The notes beneath the pieces are model-generated. The model made no database searches, was not told the origin of the DNA, and saw nothing but the letters and a program-made list of their open reading frames with translations. The translations under genes were made by a program, and so were the position numbers. From Notospermus geniculatus (Eukaryota > Nemertea > Pilidiophora > Heteronemertea > Lineidae), in the NCBI GenBank assembly GCA_002633025.1, contig NMRB01001308.1, forward strand, positions 132,508 to 196,507: DNA of 64,000 bases. Direction: 5' to 3'. Shown piece after piece: positions 47,401-59,400 of the stretch (position 1 is its first letter; each line of letters begins with the position of its first letter).

Positions 47401-50400
47401 TACTTTAACATATAAAAATGGTCTCACAACAATCAAAACTTCTCTTCATGGAAATAAACGGGTGACTTTGAGAGCAAAACTGCCCGATCAACAAAGCATA
47501 TTCATATCCCATCCACAACCTGATCTGACACACAACTTTTTTGGGAGGCTGCAAAAACAATGTTATCGTCATCAAATCGACTTGATATTTCACACACATA
47601 CGTACAGACGTATACTTTAACATATAAAAATGGTCTCACAACAATCAAAACTTCTCTTCATGGAAATAAACGGGTGACTTTGAGAGCAAAACTGCCCGAT
47701 CAACAAAGCATATTCATATCCCATCCACAACCTGATCTGACACACAACTTTTTTGGGAGGCTGCAAAAACAATGTTATCGTCATCAAATCGACTTGATAT
47801 TTCACACACATACGTACAGACGTATACTTTAACATATAAAAATGGTCTCACAACAATCAAAACTTCTCTTCATGGAAATAAACGGGTGACTTTGAGAGCA
47901 AAACTGCCCGATCAACAAAGCATATTCATATCCCATCCACAACCTGATCTGACACACAACTTTTTTGGGAGGCTGCAAAAACAATGTTATCGTCATCAAA
48001 TCGACTTGATATTTCACACACATACGTACAGACGTATACTTTAACATATAAAAATGGTCTCACAACAATCAAAACTTCTCTTCATGGAAATAAACGGGTG
48101 ACTTTGAGAGCAAAACTGCCCGATCAACAAAGCATATTCATATCCCATCCACAACCTGATCTGACACACAACTTTTTTGGGAGGCTGCAAAAACAATGTT
48201 ATCGTCATCAAATCGACTTGATATTTCACACACATACGTACAGACGTATACTTTAACATATAAAAATGGTCTCACAACAATCAAAACTTCTCTTCATGGA
48301 AATAAACGGGTGACTTTGAGAGCAAAACTGCCCGATCAACAAAGCATATTCATATCCCATCCACAGCCTGATCTGACACACAACTTTTTTGGGAGGCTGC
48401 AAAAACAAGGAGGCCGATGGGCGCTTAAGTTGCCATTAGGCCTACACGTTTCATCTTGATATCATGGGCAGAGAGGGCTGCCACTATGCCATCTGAGCCA
48501 TCGAACGTAGACCAACAGGGGTTAGGCCTCAAACCTTTGTTTAAAATGTCAAAAAAATGTATTCAGCAATTACTGCGAGAGGCGACATTTCGAAGTAATA
48601 GGTTGGATAAACTACGTCGTTAAAACTCCATCTGCGACCTTTTTCAGATGAACCCGTACCTTTCATTATTGTGCAGCTCATGTATAAAACACAGCCTCAA
48701 GCAAACATACGGGAATTGAAAAAAGCGGTCTCGTTGCAACCAAACCGCTCTTGAAGTAACTCAACTACATCTTATTCCGTCTCCAGCCTCAGCAGACGAC
48801 TGTACCAAGATCTGATGGGATGAAAGACAATGGTTGCTATGCGTGATACAAAGCAAACTCCCAAACGATATGAACACCTGAAGGGTCACCATGGTTTTAA
48901 CGCTCACGATTTTAGTCGACGTAGGCTCGGTTTGCGAATGTTAAAAGTTCATCTCACTTTCGCCAGAGGCATATCTTTATCTTATACAATATCATATATG
49001 GACCACCTATTATTCACCAAATTCTTACAATTCGCTTTGCGAGAAGGTTCTGATAAAAGGATGTAAATATGACAGAAGAAAGAGCTACCAAATTTCTATA
49101 GCGCCTTCTTCGTGGTGATTGTCAGTAGAGGCAATAATTAATAGGGCCTAGACTGGCAACATGATTGCTTTTTTGTATACCGTTACTTCCACCAATCAGA
49201 ACCTGCATCTGTCGCATGCATTGTTAGCATCATAGGAATTCCACCAATCAGAACCGTCTTTTGTCACATGCATTGTTAGCGTCATTAACACTTCCACCAA
49301 TCAGAACCTTCTTTTGTCGCATGCATTGTTAGCGTCGTCATAACACTTCCAACAATCTGAACCTCCATTTGTCGAATGCAGGGTAAGCGCGGTAGCATAT
49401 CCACCAATCAGAACCTGCGTGTGTCGCTTCATTTGCGTGAAGTTCTACATCCACCAATCAGAACCAGCATACGTATATTGTCGCATGTGTGTCCGCACCA
49501 GCTGGTCACGTGATCAAACTACGACCAATGAGAATCAGTTATCTTTTAACCCTGAAGATGTCCGCTCTCCAAGGTCATCAGACCATCCACGGAGTGGCAC
49601 GAATGGATGAAAATTGCCTATTTCCAAAGCCAAAGGATTGATAGAGCAACACACGGATGTTTGCTGATGTAGAAGCGTATGAAGTGCTTGGCGGAGGGCC
49701 CGAATTTAAACCTATTATGGTAATGGTGTGTTGCCGTCTTTCCGACTGTTTAGGCTGAGAATCGAGGACTGGGAATCATGTTTCACAATGCTGTCGGCGT
49801 GGATGTCCGTGGGGACGGCAAGAGATGTCTGCCCTCGAATCCAAACGATTTCCCCGGACTAATTCCTGCATTATATACCTTTCCAGCAAAGATCTGATGG
49901 TGGCCTCCCACATGACGTCGTGGCCAAACGCATCCTCTCAGACAATTATTTTACCTAAACTTTTGTGCGTATGACCCGCTTGCGTTTTGACTAGCGTGCC
50001 AGCGGCTATTGAATGGAATTAAGCTTCTGACGTCATATGGTGAGAACTGTTAGACCGCCATTTTGTTGAGAACTGTTGGATCGCCATCTTTGTTGGAAAG
50101 GTCTATAGCGAATATACGCCATTGAGTCCGAAATTATCGGAAGTGGGGTGCAGTAGACTACTTTGTCTTTTGGACTGCATTCTGCAACAGCTTGTCAAAC
50201 CCATCAACTTTTAAAGCCAGTATATACTTCCATCGATCTGCCAGCAATTGTCGTCGTCAGTTCGCCACATCCCATAAACTCACATCACGCCGTCATAGGT
50301 CTTATCATCCGATTCATTTCACAACCGCATCACATCATCTAATCTGGATTACAATCAAACGCAATTTCGTTTTGCCTATATCAAAACCCTGATCTATGCA

Positions 50401-53400
50401 CATATTATTCAGTACTAGTCACAGACGACGTTACATCGACTTCATGTTTTTAAATTGAATTCTGATTCCACGTCAGTGAATATGATTGATTGTGTGGAAA
50501 AAAAACAGGGTACATCAGCCTCTCTTGGGAGGAGATCCGTGCAACGAATTTCGTCGTTTCTGCTGTTCATCCACAATAAACTGCTTCGCAAAAAACATGC
50601 AGGGAACCAGTTTGCAAGCCGATCTCAGAATAATACTATACGAGTCATTGACAGAACTGCGTATTAAATCAATTTCAAAGTTCGCATCGGTGATTTTAAT
50701 ATCATCCTCAGCCTCGTCTTCGATTGTCCGCCATCAACGGTCAAATGCCCTGCGCACGGGCCATCATGGTCTACTCCTTGGCTGGTTTCGGACCTACATG
50801 TAAGCCATTTTCTGGGTAGATGTAAGATTTTGGGGCGATGGTGCCCATCCTGAAGAAATTTTTGTATTTTTTGTATTTCATTTTTCCGTCAGGGCCGACG
50901 CTATAGCATTATTGGCCCTGGTAAGTACGGAGGAGGCCATCACAAGCTACTCATGTTCCTCACTTGGATGGGGTATTTTACTTGCCCTTGCAAAGACACA
51001 AGGTACAAGGCACCACGGCTTACTGTCCCATGCGACGGACGTGAAGAGCCGGGAATGAAATCCCATATGGCCCGGGCTGGATTCGAACCCGGGACCTGTC
51101 GCTGAAGAAATCAAGTCCTCTTAGCATAGGGAGCGATGCTACCTAATTTCTTCAGGATGATGGTGACGGAAAAAACTCTAGCCCACACCATACACAAGGA
51201 ATTCAAAGCCCTTTGTGTAAAGCATTATTCGGCGGCGGCGGCGACAACAACAACAACAACAACAGTGGCAGCATATTGGCAATGGCAGCATATTCCCGAT
51301 GGCGCCCCTAGCGGCGGGGACAGGAGGCTCTCTGTCCCCAACCTCGTCCCTCTCTAAGTCTCGTCATTTCCTTTCTCGTTGCAGCATATCACGAGTTTCC
51401 ACCCGATGCCTTCACCAACAAACAACGAGCACAAGGAGCGCTCATTCTACACACCATCCTCGTTTCTTACATGTTTTATGCCTTGGCCATCGTCTGTGAT
51501 GAGTATTTTGTCTCTTCCTTGGATAAGATATGCGAGGTAGGGCGAACAGTGAACTGGTTCCCGTCTTTGCCGTTACACTCGCTCCACAACAGACAGTAGC
51601 GCCGAGGGAGTTAGACTAGTACCTGGTCCTACCGATGTTGTTAATTTCATTACGTGAAAGAGTTAGGACTGGCTTCCAGTCTACGCGGGAGTGACACGGC
51701 AAAGACGGGAACCAGTCTAGGCGAACATTGGTTAATTAACCGTGCCTTTCCCTTACGATGCATTACCATGCATTTTACCATTTGAAGAATATCATGGAAC
51801 AGTGCATCAATGCATTTATAGGAATGCACTGTAGTTGAAATTCCAAATGGCTCGAATGATGGTAATCATGGTACTTTTTTGCTTTATACGTCGTTCTAAA
51901 ACATGCTTAACTTGAGTGAAGAACGTTGTTTTGTATGCAGATTATGGCTTCAATTACTGGTGACACCCAGTCCATGATTGAATATAATATACTGAATAAC
52001 TCCGATATCTGAAACTATAATTTCTATGGCATGGCTTGTTGTCGCAACTCAACTTCGACGATCTTCCATTCGGCTGTGTTCGCTGAGGAGCGCCATTTTC
52101 GCTCGGCTCGACGACAGGCTAACTCCTCACAGCGCCACCTAGTTTCCATTCTCCGACGGAAGACGATGGGATCGAGATTGGACGATAGGCTTACCATGAA
52201 GATGACATCGCAGGTTGGCGACCATATCCTGATTCCGCACACTTCGACCAAAATAATCCTTCACATGACCAATAAAGAGACGCCTTGACCTGGCAAGAGT
52301 GCCACCTGAACCCACTGATTTGGTTTTGAGTGACAGTGCCTGGGGCTGAGGCTGTGTATTAGGTTTTTGGTGTCAGTTAAAGTTTGCCGATATCATCCGT
52401 ATCAACGGTAATCTGACATCCACAGGTGTCATATGTTAACAGGCAAATTCTTGTAGTTCGTTCTTCCTTTACCAGCTTCGCTGGTTCCAGAGCAACCGAC
52501 CTAAGAGCTGACAGGCAGCGCTTCTTGTACCTGTGAAAACGGTGCTGACTTTCATCCAGAACGTCAAGCCTGGTTAAGGCGCGTTCACACCAAAACCGGA
52601 TGCCGGTGCGTTTTGCGGGGAGACTTTCCTGCCGTTAGAGGCCACCACCAGTTAGCGGTCCTAGAACGTCATGAAATCTGACGTCACAGAGAAGTGCACG
52701 CCACAGCGTCATCCATAATGACGTGAAGGCCATGACTTACGTCTGTGACGTCAGATTTTGTAACTTTCTAGGACCGCTAACAGGCCGCCCTCTAACGGCA
52801 GTAAAGTATCCCAGCATGCGATGACGTGAAGTAACAAAGCATTTTCTGTTCTGCACACTGGTTTGGCGAAGTTTTAACTGACCTTCACATACGTCTTACC
52901 GCACATGATTACATCTAATCATCTACGGTTAATTAATCATTTTCCAAGGCAACGCCCTCCAGACAATGGCATGAGAAAGCGATCTACTCAAATTAATAGG
53001 AGGCCTTGAAGCACAAATTACTGTTGTTGGTATTTGCCTTTCGACGCATGTAACTTCGGAAACAGACTCTGCCAGACCCTTGCGATGAAGTAGTAACCTT
53101 GAGCAACCCGCATAACTTTTTATCCCGACAGGGCGGCGCTGTGAGCGGTTGTACGGAAGATGACGTCAAAAACAGAGCAAAGCAACGTAATGACGTCGCG
53201 TCACGACGTTCTTGACGCGACGTGACGTCGAAAAAGGTACAACCGCTCACAGCGCCTCCTATTGGCGGTAGTTCTGCAGGTTCCGACGTGGTTGTATTCC
53301 TCAATAAAGTGTCAAAAAGAGGACAAATTTGATACCAATAACGGGTAAACCTCTGCTACAAGAACCCACAGGACGACACGCGTCATCGTTTTCCGGTAAA

Positions 53401-56400
53401 TCAATGTCGTTGGCATTCTTGTCAGCGGTTACCTTGAAAAATATCAATAATTTCAACAGATTCTGACTGTTTTTGTCATCTGTTTTGTTGCCACGGTGAT
53501 CAATCTCCCGACGGGTTTCAATCCACACAAGGGAAGGTGATATTTTTATGGTACGCCTGCGAGTGCGACCACCTCGTCTCCTGAAGGATTGGTTCATTCA
53601 ACAGTGTATGGAGTGCGTTTAATCACTGGCGACGGTTTTGTTCATTCTCTGAAGAAATTTTATGATGAAGTTAAAAGTTACTAATTAACGAAGATGAACA
53701 CTAAGCCACACGTATTCATAGTTTCGACGCCCCCCCCCCGCCGCCATCTTGGTTTCTGCGACGATTTTATGCGCGCGCACTTGTAGGCAAACCAACGCAT
53801 GTGATTGGTCGGGGGATACAAATTTGGCCTCCATATGTAACTGCGCATGTGCAGTTTGCAAGAAATCCAAGATGGCGGGGCCTTCGAAACGATAATAGGG
53901 AGTTTTCGCAAATCCCCCGAAACGCCAACGCCAACGCCAAACCCATTGTTAGATGCTACGCAGAGACCACCGAACAAAAGGATAGACGTTCCCGTTGGCG
54001 TTTCGGGGGCTTTGTGAAAACTCCCTAATATAGAGTTTTCGCAAAGCCCCGAAACGCCAACGCGATCGTCTATCCTTTTGTTCGGTGCTGCCTTCGTGGC
54101 ATCGAACAATGGGATTGGCGTTCGCGTTGGCGTTTCGGGGGCTTTGCGAAAACTCCCTAATAGAAAACAACAACGCGAATACAACCGCACCAATCGTTCC
54201 TAAGACAACAGCCACACGTTGCCTCTCAAAGAATTCCTTGTCTCTTTCTGTTGCCACCACCGCTAACGAATCTTTCATTACATTAGGCAGTGACAAGACG
54301 ATTGAAGAATCTCTCGAGCTATTTAATGATCAACTCGCTTGATATACTTCACTCAGGCAAACTTGATTAATAGAACGCATTTGAAAACTTGATTGTTTTC
54401 GTCGGATCTAATTACTCTTGAGGAGTCGTGGTAGAAAAAATATTTTCTTCACACATTAATTCAGTTTGGACGATACTAATGCATTGATGGAATAACGTTG
54501 TTTTGTTGTTGTGTTTGTGAAGTCAAAACAAGCTCTTAGACCAGCCGCGCAGCGTCCGGATGACAGCACAATCCTGGTGTACATAGATGAGTTTCGCTAG
54601 CAGCCATCTTGCCAAAACTAGGTCATCGTCATGGAGATTTCCCCTGCTTGGGATGGGAGAGCCAATCATCTTTCGCTCTGGAAGAAAATTCCCATGGTGA
54701 TGACCTAATTTTGGCAAGATGGCTGCTCGCGAAACTATCTGTAGGCCGGTCCTACCATTCAGGAAGCAGAACTAAGCTCTTTCGCCCGACAGAACGAACT
54801 GATGAAGGCGAAAAGATCCCGATACGAAACGACCGCTATTCCTTTTCAACCTTCTTGCATAAACTAGTCATCCGTTCCAGATGCTTGGTCTAAGCGAGGA
54901 CGTTGCCGGTGCGACCTTCATGGCGGCAGGAAGTTCCGCTCCGGAACTCTTCACGTCCATCATTGGTGTGTTTATTGCCAAAGGAGACGTGGGAGTGGGG
55001 ACAATTGTTGGATCGGCAGTATTCAACATACTCTTTGTCATTGGGATTTGTGGCATTCTGGCTGGGCAGGTAAGCGTTGGTACATAGCATCTGAGAGAAA
55101 AGAGGGCAGACGAGATACTGGTTGCTGATGGTACTCTTCGGTGCTTTGCTTCCCTTGCCCATTCTCCAACCGCAGGGCTTTGATCTGGCTCCTCTTCATT
55201 TCCTGTGCGAGCGTATGAACAGCAGCGAGACCAAGCCCCGAGGTGGCCTGGTCACCGACCTGTTACAGAGGTTGGCTGCCAGTGGCGTCTGCGGGCCGCG
55301 GGCATGTCCTCCACACCAGGTGGCGCCAGAGATATTGGACCAAAAGATGTCGCTAGAGAAGCTTATATCTGCTTCTTCACATCTCAAGTTAGCAACAGGT
55401 TCATGCACTTATCCCTTATCCTGTCATCTTCACAGGTTGTACATTTAAACTGGTTCCCGTTGATGAGAGACTCAACCTTCTACAGTCTCAGCGTCATTGC
55501 TCTTATTCTGGTAAGCTTTGCCAACCAATTCTGAGAAACGCCCTGCCTGTTTTAATCCCGTCAACAACCATAGCGTTTCTTTTGCTTCTTTGCATACGTT
55601 CTCATTGCACCTATCGGCTACCTTCGTCGTCTTTAACGTTTACGTACTTCCATCGGTGATATACTATAGCAATTAGCAAGAGTGGTTGAGTCTTAATTAA
55701 ATTCAACGCATGTCTTGAAGATTAAAGAAGAATGGGCCGTTTCAGTACGGGCAGTTTCTGCGGTGTTTTCTTTACCCTGAAATGAAAGGCGATTTGAGTG
55801 AACTTTCACTGGCTGCCCTCTGGCAAGATTCGAATGAAATATAGTTATAATGTCTTCTTGTATTCTGCTGCAGTCTATATTCGATGGTGACGTCAACTGG
55901 TTAGAATCTCTCATCATGTTGATCCTATATGCCTTTTACATCGTCATCATGAGGTACGTTAACTCTCTGAATTTTAAGATAACCGTCCGTTTGCCGAGGA
56001 CGCGGTCATTGGCGTTTCGGAAGGCGCTGCTCAACGTGAGTTTTCTTGCCGAGTTGGCTCATAATAATTACTTTGTGGCGCCAGTGTCGTCATTCTTACG
56101 GCGTGCATCATACTAAATTTTTTAATCCTCTTGACCGCAGGTTCAATCCCCAGATCCAGTCCTACTGTGAGGCAAGGTTCGGCAAGGCAGACGAAGATAC
56201 GAGCATCATGCCAATACCGGGCAGGACGTACGGACAGAATTATGGTAAGTCAACGTTCAATCATAAGATCACAACACATCGATACTCAACATTGAGGTGC
56301 ACTGACGGTTACCGTACAGGCAAGCTTTCCTTCTATGACCTTCAAAGAACTCAGAAAGGAGTACGCCCCTAAATTATACACTTAGACCGCTTCCTTCAGC

Positions 56401-59400
56401 CGATCTTGCAGCAAACCCTCATTTACCAATAAAACAGGAATTCTCACCTGATACGCGCGCCTTGTGGCCTTGGTACGTTGAGTATGAAGGAAAAGTGTTT
56501 GGAGAGATCATATTGTCAACAGCTTTTGTAATATGAAACGTTCAACGTAGAATTCAATGATTCAAGTTGAAGCTTGGTTGTTGCTGCTGAATGAAACTGA
56601 ATTCAATGGCAGTCGCCTCAGAGAGCATCGTCGGTATCGTTGCAAGGTACCTGTCAGTGACAATGATGTACGGTATGATGCACCCTATAAAGCTGAGAGC
56701 GTCCGCAAAAATGTTTGAAAAAAATTTAAAACATTTATGTAATCTTTTATGTACCAGCAAAAGTGTCATTCACTCAGAATCTTTTGTAAACACGTTCGAG
56801 GTTACTGGCCTTGTTTTCCGCCAGGCACGTTGAACACCGTGTGGGCGGGTAATTTATTTCATTTGCCATCTTGTTTGCTAGCGAATATCAGTTTCAGCCA
56901 ATCAGTGTCCGCCGTTGCAGCGTTGTTGCCCACGCTGTTTGAATGAAATGGAACCGTCTCCAGCACAACCGCTGCCAGCGCCAACAACACATACATCAAC
57001 AGAAAACAAGTAAACAAGTGTCCCCATTATACATGTTGTCAATCAGTGGAAGGCAAAAAATATGGAGGCAACCCTTTCCGTTTCGAACAAAATTTCCTCT
57101 TCGAAGAATACGAAAAGAAGGGTACTTCAAGACCTGTAGTTCAAGATGATGCCATCGTCACTGAACTCTTAACTTGCTTTCTTAACTCTTGGAAAGTAAA
57201 AACCTCCACACGGCGAAGACTCTAACGGTCCACACGGTTCATGAGTTCCTCAAGCATTTCCATTGATTTCTCATTTGGCGATGGCCGCAATAGATTCCGA
57301 GCACGTTCACGAATCATGTACATTTGCATGTTTCTGCTTTATCCTCTCCTGTCGCTCTAATCAATACCAATAAGTGCTTCCTGGGGTTGGGATCAGAAGA
57401 AGAGATATCACAGGAGAGAGTTGAGTTCCTTACATTATGCACAGACTGGGACCAAAGTACATCCCACTCCTGAATATCGTCAACCATGGAACGAAACGTC
57501 TCTTTCAACAAACTTTTCGAGGGAGTTTCGATCCTTTTAGGTGCTGCTCCACGTGAGAGTTTTCTCACGTGAGTTTGCTCTCTGTGGGCAACTCAACCGT
57601 AGAAAACTATGGGCAGTCGTTTGTCTCATTTGTCTCGGCCTAAAGGCGCCTCTCCACGTGAGAGTTTTCCTGCGCAAGTTGGGTATGGGCAACTCAACTG
57701 CGAGCAGTTGTTTGTGTCATTGGTCCCAGCGTAAGCCGTGAGGAACAAATAATGGTGAATTGCCCATTGTGAGCCAACTTCTGCAAGAAAATTGTCACGT
57801 GGAGAGGCGCCTTTAAGGGGTCCGAACTTGTCCGGACCTGAGGGTTTTTTCGTCCAAGTTGTCTCTTCATGGAGAGCTCAGCCGTAGAAAACAATGAAAA
57901 GTCGCTTGTGTCATTGGTCTAGCAACATGGTGGGTTGCCCATTGAGGGCCATCTCGCAGGTGGCAACACCTTTAAATTTTTTAACACCAGACCTTTCCTG
58001 CCGTTCACGAAGGGAGTTATCCCCGAGGACATCAACATCGCACTAACTTATGATCACCGAGAACTCGCATCGAGACCGTAACTTCTACTTAACTGTATGG
58101 CTTCTCTTTATTGGGCATCGCTGATAAATCCTTTGGAGGTTCATCCATCCTCCACGTCTATCACCTCGCAGATGATAAGATGAAAGATTCTAAGCTTGTG
58201 TCTCCCTGCAGAGGTCGCATATTGCCGCTTCCTTCTGGTGTAAGCGCATTATCTGACAGAGGTCACGGTATTGGTAGATTTACATCACCGTTGCTGACAA
58301 CAACAGTGGGATTAATCAGAAGACGGCGACCCCAGGGAGTGCTGCGCCCCTCGGAATTAGGCTCCATTCTGTCACAGTCTGTGTTTGCACAGCCCAAACA
58401 GAAAGAACGTTTCACCAGATTTCGCAAGAAATGAGACAGTTGTACAGACATGTACGCCTGCGGGCTGCAGAGTCGCCAGACAATACTAGTAGGCGCTGGA
58501 TTCCAGGGGCTACGACGGCAGACGAGTAGGCCTATTGAACTGCTACTCCCCTATCTGCCTATACACCGGTTCCAATCACTTGGGAAGTATTTCAGGAACA
58601 GAGAACGAGTTCAACGTGTGACGGTATTTTTTTTGCAGTACTAACAACTTCGTCTAAAACTTCCAGTAATCCCTGCTGTTCATCATTCTTTGTCATTTTT
58701 TACGACCTTCACCTCACACCATGTCGTTACCTACACGTCATCACTGTACATCACAACACTCTCTATTTCAGGCCTGGAAAACGGGTTACCCCCTGATTTT
58801 CAGAGACTAGGCGAGTCCCTATTTTCATAATGTCGTGTGAAACTGTGCCACAGAATGAAGCTAGACTGTAGATCACTTTGGATGTGGATGTTGAGCAAAA
58901 GAAGCCATTCATTTTCCATTCCGAATCTCAAAATTTACCTCCTACTTCTCTTACATCCGGGCTTCTCGCAATCTGAGCCTCGTTTCCCCAGGTTTCATCC
59001 TCAGTCGGTTCTGTCATTGGTGGAAAATGGCATTACCTCGATCGGATAACTCGAAGACGAGGCTAGGAACCCGGATGTCAGCGAAGCATCCCAAATTCGC
59101 CTCATGCTCAAACGGTGTCTTTCTTACGCATCATAAATGCCATTCAGAAGTTTAATTACGCGAGCCGAGATATTGAAATCTGTAATAATCAATGAACTCG
59201 TTATTTGCTATTCCCTATGGTAAAATGAATCTTTGCTCAGCATCCAGTGTTAGAAGAGGAGTATTTTTTAGGCTGTCGCTAGTCATCACTGGTGTCACCA
59301 TGTTCTGGGAGCGGGAATCTGGTTCACATGTTTAGTATGCCCTGTAGTCTCGTTCGTCTGTGTCATGGCAGGCACTGTGGCCTCAACCTTCCATCAAGCT

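Larger units (their letters stand above)
28049..51384 (+). other. Exchanger intron 2 (23.3 kb), repeat-rich
   Basis: Contains three direct tandem duplications, a 212-bp satellite, minisatellites and MITEs, listed separately. The stretches 28500-29970, 37760-39620, 45510-45860 and 48410-49180 show nothing I can identify. A fragment of the 57641-type MITE lies at about 28185-28265, and a loose inverted repeat (ACACTTGGCGA arms) at 28410-28465. No exon with both splice sites and a recognised protein was found. Confidence 0.75.

Noticed and set aside
45864-48459. Repeated 90-codon and 72-codon open frames as a protein family
   Set aside because: They recur only because the 212-bp satellite repeats. 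The frame changes each unit, there is no shared protein motif, and opposite-strand frames overlap.
40153-49540. CRISPR-like appearance of regularly spaced repeats
   Set aside because: Units are imperfect and directly adjacent, with no unique equal-length spacers, and the genome is eukaryotic. These are minisatellites and a satellite.
53301-53597. 98-codon minus-strand frame with Arg-rich N-terminus
   Set aside because: No similarity that I recognise and no supporting signals; it sits between MITEs in an intron.
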